From the NCBI RefSeq assembly GCF_900496995.4, contig NC_044018.1, forward strand, positions 6,534,501 to 6,598,500: a stretch of 64,000 nt of DNA, read 5' to 3'. The notes under the pieces are model-generated. The model was not told the DNA's origin. It saw only the letters and a list, made by a program, of their open reading frames with translations, and searched no databases. The position numbers and the translations under genes are program-made. The DNA comes from Aquila chrysaetos chrysaetos. Lineage: Eukaryota; Chordata; Aves; Accipitriformes; Accipitridae. Below, one piece after another: positions 1-12,060 of the stretch. Every line of letters begins with the position of its first letter. Position 1 is the stretch's first letter.

Positions 1-2809
1 AGCACTAGCATACTCTTGACTGTTTCTGTTACTTTTTTAGAATATAAAACCACAGTTGGATCCATCTAGCTCTGTATCTTGTCTCTAGCAGCCAAGACTG
101 GATGCTTAGTAAAACAGTGTAAAAATAGACTATGTATTCTTCTCTTATTTACCTTATAATTTTCCAGCAACTAGTGAGGTAGGGACTTCTGGAACTCAGG
201 CTTGTTTCCAAGCTACTGTGCTTAGTAGCTACCAGTGGTCCCGTTCTCTAGGAGTTTGTCTTAAGTCTTTTTGAGCCCATTTGTGGTTTTGCTTTCCACA
301 ATGTGCCATGCGGTGATAATTCTTCATTGTGTAAAAACAATTTCAAGCATTCTTCCTGATTGTTTTATTAAGTGCTCCTTTGTTATAGAGGCAATAAATG
401 AAATGTCTTTTTTGATCTTCTCACCATCATTATTTTCCAGACTTTAATTGGATTTCCCTTCAGCTATCCCTCTTTCAAGCTGATGTACTTTTCTCTATTT
501 CCAGTGTGAAAAGTTATCACCATCCTCTCTATCCTTTATAATTTTACTAGAAAACACTACTTTCTTTAAAACTTTGATTCTACTAAAATGACTGTTGAAT
601 TTTGCTGGATCTAGAATGGGCAAGAGCTGTATGGCCGAGGGACTCAGAACTCTGAGCATATGAGCGACAGAGTCCTATGACTTTGGGGGTCCCCTCATCA
701 CCTAAGGGGGGAGCTACTAATTCTTAACATTCAGTTCCCCTTTTTGTCCACTTCCTAGCCCCACACTAACATTTTCAGAGAGCTTTCCACTTCAACCTCC
801 AGACATCCTGCAGCAAAAGCAATAGCTCTAGCCAGTGTCTGTGTATGTATAGTTAGGGTTATTTTTTCCCATGTACGTTACTTATCACCACTGAATTTCA
901 TCTGCTGTTTTATCACCCAGTCACTCAGTACAGTCAGACACCGTTGCCTCGACACCTCTTCAGTTCCATCCTGTACATGTATAGCAACTGCAAAGCAGCT
1001 TGGATACAATGTATTGCAGATGTTTAAATAAAAATGTGCAAAGGAAAGACTGTCTCTTTTTTTTTTTTCATTTATCTACAGAACATTTTGCACTGTTCTG
1101 AGTGCAAGATTAATAATTACACCAATAAAAAATTGCTGCAGAAAAGGAGAGTATCCTTCACTTGCTGTAAAATTTCAGTGCTTGTAATGCCCTTGCACAT
1201 GATACTCCATGAGCAGGTTGATCATGGAGTAGGGCTGCTTCCTTCTTTGGGGATTTGGAGATGCAGAGAAACACATGCTTCAGCTGTGTGCAGGGATGCT
1301 GTTTCTCTCCAAATCTGTTATGTGGGGGTCAGGCAAGAGGGGAGAACCTGTGGCACCGCTCTGGGAACCCCTGAGCTCCTAACCTTGCAGTGGGACAGCC
1401 CCTGCATTTGGCTCTGTTGTTCACTAAACCCTCTCTCTGGTATATCCCTGTTGTTTCTTAGCATCTTCAGGGTCAGACAGAGGTCAAAGAGGAGGCTCGT
1501 GTTTTTTAAGGCAATGAGAACAGGAACAGAGAGTCTTCACATTTTCCATCCACTTCTGAGAGTGAGAGTTGCCTGAAAAAAGTCTTTTTGATTTGACATT
1601 GCAAAAATTCCATATCTAACATAAAGTTCCACAAAATAGAGCTTTATTATCTTACAGCTAACCCTCAGTTTTGAAGACAACAAAAATGCCATGCCCCAAT
1701 TTCTGGTTAAGGAATATTTTTAACCAGGAAATGTTTTTTTAGCCTAGATGCATGATAGATCAAGGGGAAAAATGGGTTTCATTGACTTTTAAAACAATCT
1801 TCATTTCAGGAAAGAAAAAAAAAAGCCTTTTGTTCTGTAACAAGTAACATCCTTAAAGTACAAGTACAGTTCTCTCAAGTCTGAAATATTATGGCCAGAT
1901 TTAAATTCTCCCATTTGAATGAGGATGCTGAAAGATGAGGAGGTTTTCATTTTGTTGAAATATACGAGGTATTTAAGATGATTATTTTCACCTATGGGCT
2001 GCCTGTTTCTTGACAGCTACCATCTCCATGCAAAATAAAGGCAGCGCTGTGTGAACTGCTGATTGCGTATATACCTGCTACCAAAGCTACAAGCATCTCA
2101 CGTGAAGTAGAGGGATGACAACCTGCAGAGGTAGGATGTTAAGGAAACTGATTTCCTGGTTTCTTTAAAAGATTGTTGTTTCCTCTTGGTGTCCTTTTCC
2201 CAGTGGTCTTCTCTCTGCAGAGTCTTGGACTGTTTATTTTATAACTGGTTCACTAAGGTCAAGGCCTGTGCAAGCTACCGTCCAAATTCAAAAGCAGTCT
2301 TGGAGGTATAGTCACAATTCAACAGCATGACTGATAACATCAACTCAAATTCCTCAGGAATAAACTGGTTTGCTGCCATGTGTTAACAAGTAGAAGCACT
2401 TGGTTTCTAGGATTTACCCAATCAAAATACAGGAAGCTAAAACATCTGGCTTGTCAAAATGATCATAAGGTTATAGAGGGAATGACAAAGATGCCAGACA
2501 AATAAAGTCCAGGAAATGAGCACAGTTTAACCAGAACATAAGTTCAGTCTCTAAACATACTGTCTTACCTTTCTGATACACTGATTTCTATCTTTTTTTA
2601 GACTGAAATTCTCCGGGAAGGAAACTTCATGTATTTGAGGAAGTGCTAAGCATCATGATGGTATTTAGTAAGTAATTCTTACCACCTCTCCTACTATTTC
2701 TTAGATTTGTGATGAGAATTATTAGAAGTGACTTGCCCATTGTGACCCAAATGGAAATAAAAAAAATGCAATGAGCCATAGCTATGTGACCTCAAGCCAA
2801 ACGCTTCAA

Positions 2810-2940
2810 ACTCATGTACCTAAATATAGACACCTAAATAAATGGCCTGATTTTCAGAAGCACTGTGCAACTCTGAGAGTTCTAGGTGCTCTGAAAAATC
2901 AAGATGCTTATCTAGGTATCTAAATACAGACTGAGTTTCT
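2810..2940. repeat. Imperfect palindromic (MITE-like) ancient repeat
   Basis: The left arm reads acctaaataaatggcctgat then tttcagaagcac; the right arm carries its diverged reverse complement (gtgctctgaaaaatcaagat, then tatctaggtatctaaata). The arms meet around 2873-2880. I recognise this arm sequence as typical of an old inverted-repeat family shared by birds, turtles and crocodilians. The family name is not certain. Confidence 0.5.
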
Positions 2941-5900
2941 GAATATATTATTTGATCTGCTTCAGAATGTAAACAACTAAGAAAACAAAGGTACTACAAA
3001 TACTATTTTTACTGTGCTAGTTAGAAGGCCACAGAGTGTAATCAACTGCAAGACACAATTTACTCCTATAAAGCGAATAGTGTGGTAATTATTGTTTATT
3101 AATTGTTGAGTAGTAGAATTTAGGAGCCCTAGTTCTGAAGCAGTGCTAGACAGGTTTGATGGAGAAATCCATTGTACTAGATTTATTTGCCTTTTATTAA
3201 TCTTTATCCATAATTATAGAGATTGACACAGAAAGGCTCAAAAATGTCAGCTTAAGGAGTTTTGTTTATATTGAGAGATCATAAAAAATTATTTATGTGT
3301 TCATTCTCTTAAAGTGTGATCCATAGTCCTAAAGGTTTTTGTGTTTTTCTTTTATTTCTGAAATCTTCATTCATTATTCTGACACTTTTAGGTGACTGTT
3401 GCAGGCGTAATTGGAATATCATTGGAAGCAGACGAGTGTGAATGATGAGTTTTTAGTCAGCACATGACACCACATACACGTTCAGTTAATAGAAAATAAG
3501 CAGCTCAAGCAGGTAAGTAACAACTGAGACTATATTTTTGTGCCTGAATTGTGCCTAGAATTAAAAACTTACACACACAGCCTTTTTCAACACTTCTACT
3601 AAGACATCTTTTGTTTAGACACGTTACGTTAGTGTATGCCTATAGATATTATTATTTTTATATTATGGCACTAGAAATCTAGAAATACGTCAATGATTGA
3701 CAGTTGGCCCCTAGATGGTGCCAGTGCCTACATACTGCCAGCCCTTGTGCAAGGTGAACACTGGAGATGCCAAAACAGAAATGGTCTTCGTGACACAGAT
3801 ATTCTTGGGCAGTCATAGCTTCTACGACACTGAGTCATTGCGGCAGAGCAACCTCTGAAGAGCGTCCTTCTTCCACATCAGCCAGAGGGAAGTATCTACC
3901 CCTTCCTCCTGCTCTCCCAGCAGTGTGACAGAGCTCCAAAAGAGATAGCCAGTCCATCCAGGCATTATGTCCTACCGAGGCACTGATCTGCCAGTCGTAC
4001 CCTTGCAGAGTTGCACTCCAACTTTGAGTTTTTCAGATACTTGGCAGCCTGGCTATCTGAAAATCCTGAAGGAAGGAGTAAGCTGGGCTTACAGCTGAGC
4101 TGGGAAGAGGGAAAAAGGGTACTGGTGAAGTTCCCAGGAAGGACAGGAACAGTAAAGGGAAGTTGGAAGGGAAGGGAGAGAAGAAACAGGGCCTCTGGTC
4201 TAGATTCTGCCTTTGGGGTGCTCCAATGCCACCTCTGGAAGAAGCTCGCTGTGCTGTGAATTCATTATGTAAATCTGTTTGCAGAGAGAGCCTGTGCTAG
4301 AGATGTCCCGTTCAGACAACCAACCCAACAAGACATCCAGAGGCACAGCGTGCTCCCGGGCTGTGAGATGCTTAGAGTCCAGAAGGTAGGTCAGCCCCAG
4401 CTCCCACCCTTTGCCCAGCTTCCACCTTCGACCCCTGTACAAAGATGCCAACACTGGCATGTCTCCGTGTGGAGGGATAAATGTGTCTTGTCATGTGCAG
4501 ATCAGTGCTGGCAGGTGTGGTAGCTCAGAGCAAATGCTTTAGTGATTGCAACTTTCGCTATGTTCTGTCACTTGGATTTGTCCTGGCTTGTGGGTATGTA
4601 GAGAACTCACTAACCAATTTCTTCCTACAGACCCATGTGCCTGCATGTGCAAACGGCACATGTCCACAAAACCTCTGAACCAGACTGCAAGGCCGGAGTC
4701 TGTAAGAAAAATTTAGCAAGGCTGAATATGTTGATTAATACCCAAAGGACAGAATATAACCATCTCCTGCTGATTCAGGTCTTTTTATTATTTTAAGGAA
4801 CAACCAGATCATTGTGATGAGACTGGCTTTTAACAAAGTGGTGCTTGATTTCCATTCATGGTAAGCAAATACCAGTTGCCAGGTTTTCAGATAGTAAAAC
4901 ATTCATTGGTTTATTTTTTCAGAAAAAGGAGCTTCAAACCTCAGGTTTAATGCCTGAAAACACCCTTGTAATAATCCTTTTTTATGTGTATATTATTCCA
5001 GTTCTATAAACAAGCTTAAAATAGTAAATTATAATACCAAGGTTTGGACAGAGGAAGAGTGTCAAAGGCAGTATCTTGAGCTATAATGAATTACTTAGAG
5101 TAGAACTCTAAGTATCTTGCACTGTTCATCTATTCATTTTAATGTGGGAATCACACTCGAGCAGCCATGTCACGATACTGGAATGCACTTGATTTTCTTT
5201 TAGTATCAAGCAAACAGAAGGACACACTTAATGCTTTTCTGAGCAATGATGGTTTTCAGAATAAAGGCCAGATAAAAGACCAATGCCTTGAAATTGCCCC
5301 TGGATCTGTGTCAGCAGTAAACAAAGACCAACACTATGAACCCACTGAAACTTTTGTGTTTAACTCAGAAGAGTCAAGTCTAGCTACAGTTGAGACCTTT
5401 GACATGAGAAAGAGTGACAGAGCCCTATTTTCAGCTTGGAGCATACTTTACCAGTGCAAGACCCCACAGTTAGAGGAGTCTGGAAATGCAGTGCTGAAGG
5501 ACTACATCCATAGAGCCTCGTTAGGCTCCTCTTTGGATCAGATGTTCATAGAAATCGCTGGTAATTGTCTCTGAGCAAGGACCCAGGAAAAAGTGAATGC
5601 CAAATCTTGCCATTCCCTAATTACACTTCGGAAAGAACACGATCCTCCTTAGCTTTAGGCTTCTCTGACCAGCTGTGATTACCTAATCTGATATCTGCCT
5701 TGTGTAGGGTGTTATACCCTCAGAAAAGATGTTTTCTGCCCTTGTAGACTACCTAAAAGTTGCTTTTTGGACGTGGAATGTCTGTATAGAGAATTCAGGT
5801 CTTCAGACTTTTCTGATTTGTGTTTTGCAGATTCCTGAAAAGTAATCACATTACCTTTCCCTCCTCTCTCCACCCCAGGAATGCACACACACCAGATCAA

Positions 5901-6974
5901 AAGCTTCTGTTTCAGAAAAATGTGCAATTTTGTTTTCAGGACTATTAATATAGAAATGTAATTTCAGTACTTGACAAAACAATTTCATTTCCTGTTCTGC
6001 ATTTTTACCTTATTTCAGGTGGGAATCTGCTCGTTTTCACTTTGGTTTAACTTTGGTATCCTCAGTCTTCGCTCAAGTCACTTCTAGCATTCCTTTGCTT
6101 AAGCTAACCAGATTGACTCCAAGGCTTGGCAGGCTTAGCAACATTTTCATCAACTTTCTGATTTAGCTCTGATCTCTCTCGAATTTATCAGCAGCCTTTT
6201 GGAATTACAGCCAGGGCAGTTAACAGTGCTATCAATGGGAGATGTAGTATCTCCTCTCCAGCACAGAAGTTCTCATTTTCATCTCCAAAATCCATGTTAT
6301 TCCCTTCAGACATAATATCCCACTGGAGCTCGGGCCCAGTTGTTTGCTCATGTGCCATGACTCCTTCCTCACTTCTCTTTTTCAAAGCTGCAAAGACTTA
6401 ACAGTAATAGTTGCACTGTACTGTACATTAAGCTCTTTCAGTGCTTGTTACTCCAATACTCTGCTTGGTACTTGGGAAAGATGATGTATCAAATTTCTAA
6501 TGCAGTAAAAGCAGTACACAAGTGAAAAAGCCTGATACAACTTAGGAAAGTTATAGATGTAGTTCCTGTCTCACAGGTAGCTGCTAGACAGCCTTCTAGG
6601 TAACGCTCCTCCATAGTGGTTGGTTTTATGAAAGGACATTGTATTTTTACTCAACAAAAAACTTGTCTGTAGTCTTTAAATTCCAAGCTTTGCATTAAAA
6701 CCAAAATAATTCTGAAGCATCTGGGGTACAGCTGTTTCATCAGCATCTTAAAAATTGTGAACTAAGAGATTTTAAGTATTTCTTCTGAATATTTTGACTG
6801 TAACTCTACAAGTAATGTAATTTACCAGTAACACAAGTATGACAGTTCCAATTCAGGAAAGCACATAGCTTATCCAAAGTCTTACAGACATACTATCAAT
6901 AAGCAGGCTTGAGTGCTTTAATGAGTATGAGCAATACTTACAACTTTTAATCCATATGGACTTTGCAGCAGTGG

Positions 6975-7115
6975 GTAATTATCATTATTACCCCAAGGTA
7001 TAGCTGAGGAAACTGAGTCACTGAGGGATGAAGTGATTCGCCCAAAGAGCACAGTGAGTCAATAGGAGAGCTGGGAATAGAGTGCAGAATTCCCTGCATT
7101 ATCCATTGGAGTCCT
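6975..7115 (+). repeat. MIR-like SINE fragment
   Basis: The stretch contains attattaccccaaggta, gctgaggaaactgagtcact, gtgattcgcccaaagagcac and gctgggaatagagtgcagaa in the order of the MIR core (the gaggaaactgaggca ... gacttgcccaaggtcac ... gagctgggatt pattern). It is diverged, as expected of a relic of this age in a bird genome. Confidence 0.65.
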
Positions 7116-7679
7116 CAGATAATATCATTTTATAAATGCTCTATCTTTGTAAAGACTTCAGGGCTATAATTATCTTCCCAGGACTCTCATGGAAACAAGA
7201 TATTTATAACTCCATTAAGCCTTTCCTAGTAATTTTATGATCAAAGTGAAAAAAATAAATAATGCTGCACCAATCAGTCACATGTCCAATGTCATTCAGA
7301 ATGGCTACATGATGAAAGCTTCTCCTTGGTTGTTTCAATTAAACGCTTGCTATCTTTTGAATGCCTTTCTTGTGTCTAACTCCCCTTCCACTGCATACCG
7401 GTGGAGAGGAAATATTTCTTGCCATGTGATGAGCCACACATTTAGAATGTACCAAATAACTGGGAAAGATGCTTGCTGCCAATAAAGCCTACTGGTTTAT
7501 TCTATAAATGTGACCCTTTAAAAAAAAATTTTTTCCTAAAAGCCCTTAACGTTTGCCAGTGTCACCTAAAATGAGCAAAGCTACCTCAGTATTTCCACTA
7601 ACACTTGTGTATCTTTAAAATTACAACACAGATGCCAAGACTAACTGTAAACAACGGGTTAGTGACTGAGGCATTTGGA

Positions 7680-7803
7680 CCCTGGTTCAGCAAAGCACTT
7701 AAGCATGTGCTTAAATTGAAATCCATTCTTATTCTGCAAATCCATTTTAAGTGTTTGCTTAAAGCAAAACACATGCTTAAGCCGAGTTTTGCTTGGCACA
7801 GTG
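7680..7803. repeat. Imperfect palindromic (MITE-like) ancient repeat
   Basis: The left arm includes cagcaaagcacttaagcatg. The right arm includes acacatgcttaagccgag followed by ttttgcttgg, its diverged reverse complement. The spacer repeats the ttaagtg/tgcttaa theme. It is probably a non-autonomous DNA transposon relic of the same broad class as the palindrome near 2.9 kb; the family is not identified. Confidence 0.5.
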
Positions 7804-10471
7804 CTTAGGCACGGCACAGAGCTAGGGCCTTAGAATTAATTTCTTTTTGAAAGGAAGTCATTATTTTTAGCTTACCTCTCAATGGCTACAGCCATATCTT
7901 TTAGTCCCCAGATATCTATTTTCAGGAGGTATACGTGCTAAGCCTAAACTTCTTGTTTCTGTGACAATCAGTGGCACAGAAAAGATACCGAATGCCATTA
8001 CTAGCATAAAGAAAGAGACCACTTGAAATACTTGACTGCTAAGTACAGATGAGAGGGGCCTTCAGTGAGGCTCATTAGAGGGAAGACATAAAAGAAGTTG
8101 TGATTATTCTGGGAGGTGGGTGCTGATACAATGGGTGATCTTTTTACCATGCTGACTGGAGAAGATTCATTTGCAGTAGGTCAAGAATTTTAACTCAAAA
8201 TGTTTTGATGAGTTTTCTGTCAAATATTGTATTTCCACAGGAAATGTATGTTTTCAGGGAAAATGTTTATACTTTCCTGAAAAGTATAAAAAAATGTTGC
8301 AGTGTGATAGCTTCTGCGTTTTTTTCCCTGAAACTCTTCTTTAATATACAATAAAATCAAAAAATTATTAAAGGAAATTTGATTTAAAAGAGTTTTATTG
8401 CTCATTTCTCGTAACTCTAGATTTCCTCTCTCTCGTTAAGAAGACTCCTACCATTTGTTTCACTGGCTTAAACATGGGAGTTACTTATCCCAATATAAAT
8501 GAATACCAACATACAGTCCTGGCCAGCACAAACTGTGAGTTTTGCTCAGATAGATCTGGCCTATGGTATGTCTGGAGGAGGAACAACTGCATTTTCTAAG
8601 ATGTTTTTTGAGGGATGCCCCACTGCATTCCCTTTAACATCCATGCTTCATACAGAAGGTAGAAATACAAAGATAGGTCAAAATACACTATTTTTTTTCT
8701 CTATGGGCTTAAAAATCTCCTGCTTCATACACCCTTGTGGTAGCAGTATGAATAAAACCTCATTCTGACTCCTGCTATTGATATGTAGAAAAGCTTTCTA
8801 ACAGTAGGGAGAGTCAGGTAAGAGGACAAATCCCCCATGGAAATTCAGCACTGCCGTATTTAAAAGCAGACTGGACAAACACTTGAAGAATAATAATTTA
8901 GATACTGTCAATCCACTCGTGAGTAGAGTATCATGATGACCTTTTAATACCTGTTTAACCCTGTCCCAGTGGGAAAGTGCTGTCTTTCCCCCTGCCAGAA
9001 GCTTCTGAATTATTTCCAGGTAGAAGACCCCATTTAGCTCTATCACTTGACCACCACATTGCTTTACTAATCCACCTCCCTTGTTTTTTTCCACCTAGGA
9101 AAGTATGGCAACTGCATGGAGCTGTCATCTACTACAGGGCAGTCACACAGTGATAGGATCCCAGAGTGAAGCCCACTTTTCTGCACCTGCTTGTTTGGTA
9201 TGTCTCTGGCTGTCTAGAACAGGTACTTCTTTCCTGCCAAAGCCTACACTTTAATAAAAATACATCCTGCCTTTCAGGACAAACATTTTCATGACTAATT
9301 CTAGACTGCTAGGGAGTTGCTAAATCTGCTAGCCTGACAGAGGTGAGGCTGCCGCAGCTCCTCACCCCTGGGTCCAGCATGCAGCGAGGCTGAGCATAGA
9401 TTCCCAGCAGGCACATGCACAAACACACACATGCAACGTCTGTATGCACTGATGGCCCCACTGGCCAACACAGACGGAAACACTCAGCATCACACAAGCA
9501 GCACCAACAGCCTCGTCCTGCTCCCCTCTCTGGCAGATCAGGGTGAAGGTCTGTGAGTGTGAATTGTATGTAAAAATACACACGTACAATATGGATCCCT
9601 TCAGCAGCTGGGCCTGATACTCACACCCCCATACCCACATGTGCACACACAAGAGAGACCATCCCACAGGAAAAGATGTGAAAATGGAGAGTAAAAAGAA
9701 GACAGGACAGACTGCACTGATCAGGCACAGGGCACAGCTGGACAAGCATAGCGGTCAGCAGCCTGTTTACAGGCAACTAACCTCTTTTATCCCCTTATCC
9801 CTCTTTTTTTCCCACATTTGTTCCTCCCCAAGCCACTTTGATCCCCGCCTTTCCCCACCTTTGCTTCCCCCCCTAAACATCCCATAAGAAGTCTTGTGCA
9901 GCCACAAGCTGCTTCTCCCCTGCATCCCACAATGTGTCCCATACCCACAGGCAGTGCTGCCTCCTCAGCCCAAAAGGTGGGAGCTGCTCCCGTTGTCGCT
10001 GAAGGGTGTCACCCCTGCACATGGGCAGCCCTGGGAGGTGCTGGGCAGGGCGTTGCTCAGGGTCCCCACCTGCTTTTGCTCCTCCTCTGTTTTAGGGGGG
10101 GAATGTGGTTTTTATCACATACCCTAACATTGCCCACAGGCTGTTCTTGCAGCATGTAGAAGGAGACAGAATGTAGTTCTCACCAGACACAAGATCACAC
10201 CAAGTCTGAAAAACTCAGCAATATGTAGAAACTACACCAGAGTTGTGCTTGTGTTTTGTACAGATCGGAAACCATGTGCAGTGGTGTGTTATTAAATATT
10301 CACAGTTTCAGTTGGCTTCAGGTGCCTTTTATTCATTCTAACCAAATTGATGCTACCTTCAGGTTATACTTTCCTTTAGGGACCTTTTTAGTTTAAAGTC
10401 ACGTTTGCCATTATGGAATTTTGATTTTTTGAGTTACCTCTCTTGGGGAAAAAACGAACGAAAACAAAACA

Positions 10472-10489
10472 ACACACACACACACACAC
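10472..10489. repeat. (AC)n microsatellite
   Basis: About nine uninterrupted AC units followed by a C-run. It lies in the intergenic flank. Confidence 0.9.
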
Positions 10490-11352
10490 CCCCAAACCCA
10501 AAAGTAATTAAACAGAAAAATAAAAATAAATGCACATTGGGAAAAAAAAAAATCTTTGCAAAACTACAAGATACCTGAACAAATATTGTGGACATTTCCA
10601 AATTTTGAAATTAAAATATACACTTTTGGGTAATGACCACACATGAAAACCAAGGGAATAGTTTTGAGTTATGGAAGAGATTCTGAAACAGCAGATAAGA
10701 GTGCAACACTTGCAGAGTTAACCAGTATGAGCTAAATTAGAAGTTGGACAAATCATCTTCCAGCCATATAAATCATTAAAGTTTGTTAAATTGTTGTAGC
10801 TGTAACTGAGGTAAGCCAACCATTTAATGAATTATACAATGTGTTATTTTCCTATGGATGTTATTCCCGTAGTTTTTACTGTTGTTGAAAGTCCATTTGT
10901 GTTTTTTTACAAATACTTATAAAATGATGAATAATCTTTACTTAAAAGACTAAAAATACATGCCAGCTATTATCGTATATGAAATCTGACAGCAGTTAAA
11001 GTGTTGGTATCTGAACTTATTTGACAGCTGCTTTGAACAACTTTTACTAGGTATTCTTTCTAGGATTAAATACTTTTAGATTTGTGCAATTTGTTCTGTA
11101 AGTCAGTCATGTTAAAGGGAAAGCAAAAATGTTCTAGGTATTAGACAACCAGTCTAATGAATAGCAATAGCTTTTCTTGCAATCACTTTTTATTAGAAGC
11201 CAAACATCACTATCAAACTTTCATTCCATATTCATACAAAGACCAATTCTGAATCCTGTGGAGCAAATAAAGCTCAGTAGAAATTTTAGGTGCTCCGGTG
11301 GAACAAGACCCCAGTGTTTCCCATGCTTGCAATTTTTCCATTACAAATGCAT

Positions 11353-11358
11353 TTTATT
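11353..11358 (-). terminator. Candidate CYP39A1 polyadenylation signal
   Basis: The plus strand reads tttatt, which is AATAAA on the minus strand, about 630 nt past the CYP39A1 stop codon. A second AATAAA lies at 11189-11194. Which one is used cannot be told from the sequence. Confidence 0.4.
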
Positions 11359-11988
11359 TGCAAAATTTGGCACCAACTGTAGGCAGAGCAGGCCAGATCT
11401 TTATCTACCTACACAGGCAGTGCTACATAAGTCATGCTAGTTTATCATGGCTGTGGATCTGATCCGGAGGTCTCTGCTCAGCACTGTCCTGTGTTCTGTG
11501 CACACCAGCACCAGGGAGCCGTATGGAGTTACCAGTCTGGTTTCTTAGCACGAGGCACCACTTTGGCCTTGGTTCGGAGACCTGCAGGAAGCAGTGACCT
11601 GGCCCAAGGGACCTGCTTTTCTGCTGGTTCTAGTACAACTTCCATGCAGGATTTCCAAATGCAGCAGCTTTTTGTCCTGAAAGTCTGGTTGGTGAGTTTA
11701 GTATATCAGTTATCTGCAAAATCTGTGAATAATTTGGCCCACAAATTATCAATGCAGCAGGAGAGCTTGATTTTTAAACAGTAGGAGGTAGGCAATCGGG
11801 TGAGGAGCACAGATACGACTATACTGGTATGGCATACCACAATGCAGAGTATGTACAGCATTTAAAGTTGAAATTAAGAACTGTTAAGGCAGAGAACCTA
11901 TATGAAGATGTAGGATTGGGAAGCAGCTCAGTGGTCCATCCATCCAGGGGTGGCTGGCAAAGGAAGGTAAGTTAGTGCTGGGCAGCTT

Positions 11989-12060
11989 TCATTCCCGGCA
12001 TTTATACTGGACCCGGAATGGTGCTATGGGTTGCTGTGTCCCCACCAAATGTAAAGGGCT
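11989..12060 (-). CDS. CYP39A1: CYP39A1 exon 12 (C-terminus and stop)
   Basis: Acceptor TTGCAG|AGCCC. Encodes [19 protein letters not shown] then KCRE and TGA, matching the HLVGxxQP ... xxEYK terminus of CYP39A1. 72 nt. Confidence 0.9.
   Translation of the reverse strand, partial: SPLHLVGTQQPIAPFRVQYKCRE

Larger units (their letters stand above)
1..11188. other. Intergenic flank with old repeats; no supported gene
   Basis: This AT-rich stretch lies beyond the 3' end of CYP39A1. The longest open frames (for example 1034-1576 and 5167-5574 on the plus strand) resemble no protein I know and are about the length expected by chance. In mammals the next gene on this side is RCAN2, but I found no RCAN2-like coding exon. 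It contains a MIR-like SINE, two palindromic old repeats and a CA microsatellite, listed separately. A possible further ancient repeat fragment lies near 3085-3170, too diverged to name. Confidence 0.6.

Noticed and set aside
1034-1576. 180-codon plus-strand open frame
   Set aside because: Low-complexity start (F-run from a poly-T), no recognisable domain and no splice context; treated as chance.
5167-5574. 135-codon plus-strand open frame in the intergenic flank
   Set aside because: No resemblance to a known protein, a stop codon 27 nt upstream, and a length expected a few times by chance in 64 kb over six frames.
1-11188. RCAN2 coding exons expected from mammalian synteny
   Set aside because: No frame on either strand resembles calcipressin-2; the gene probably lies outside the window.
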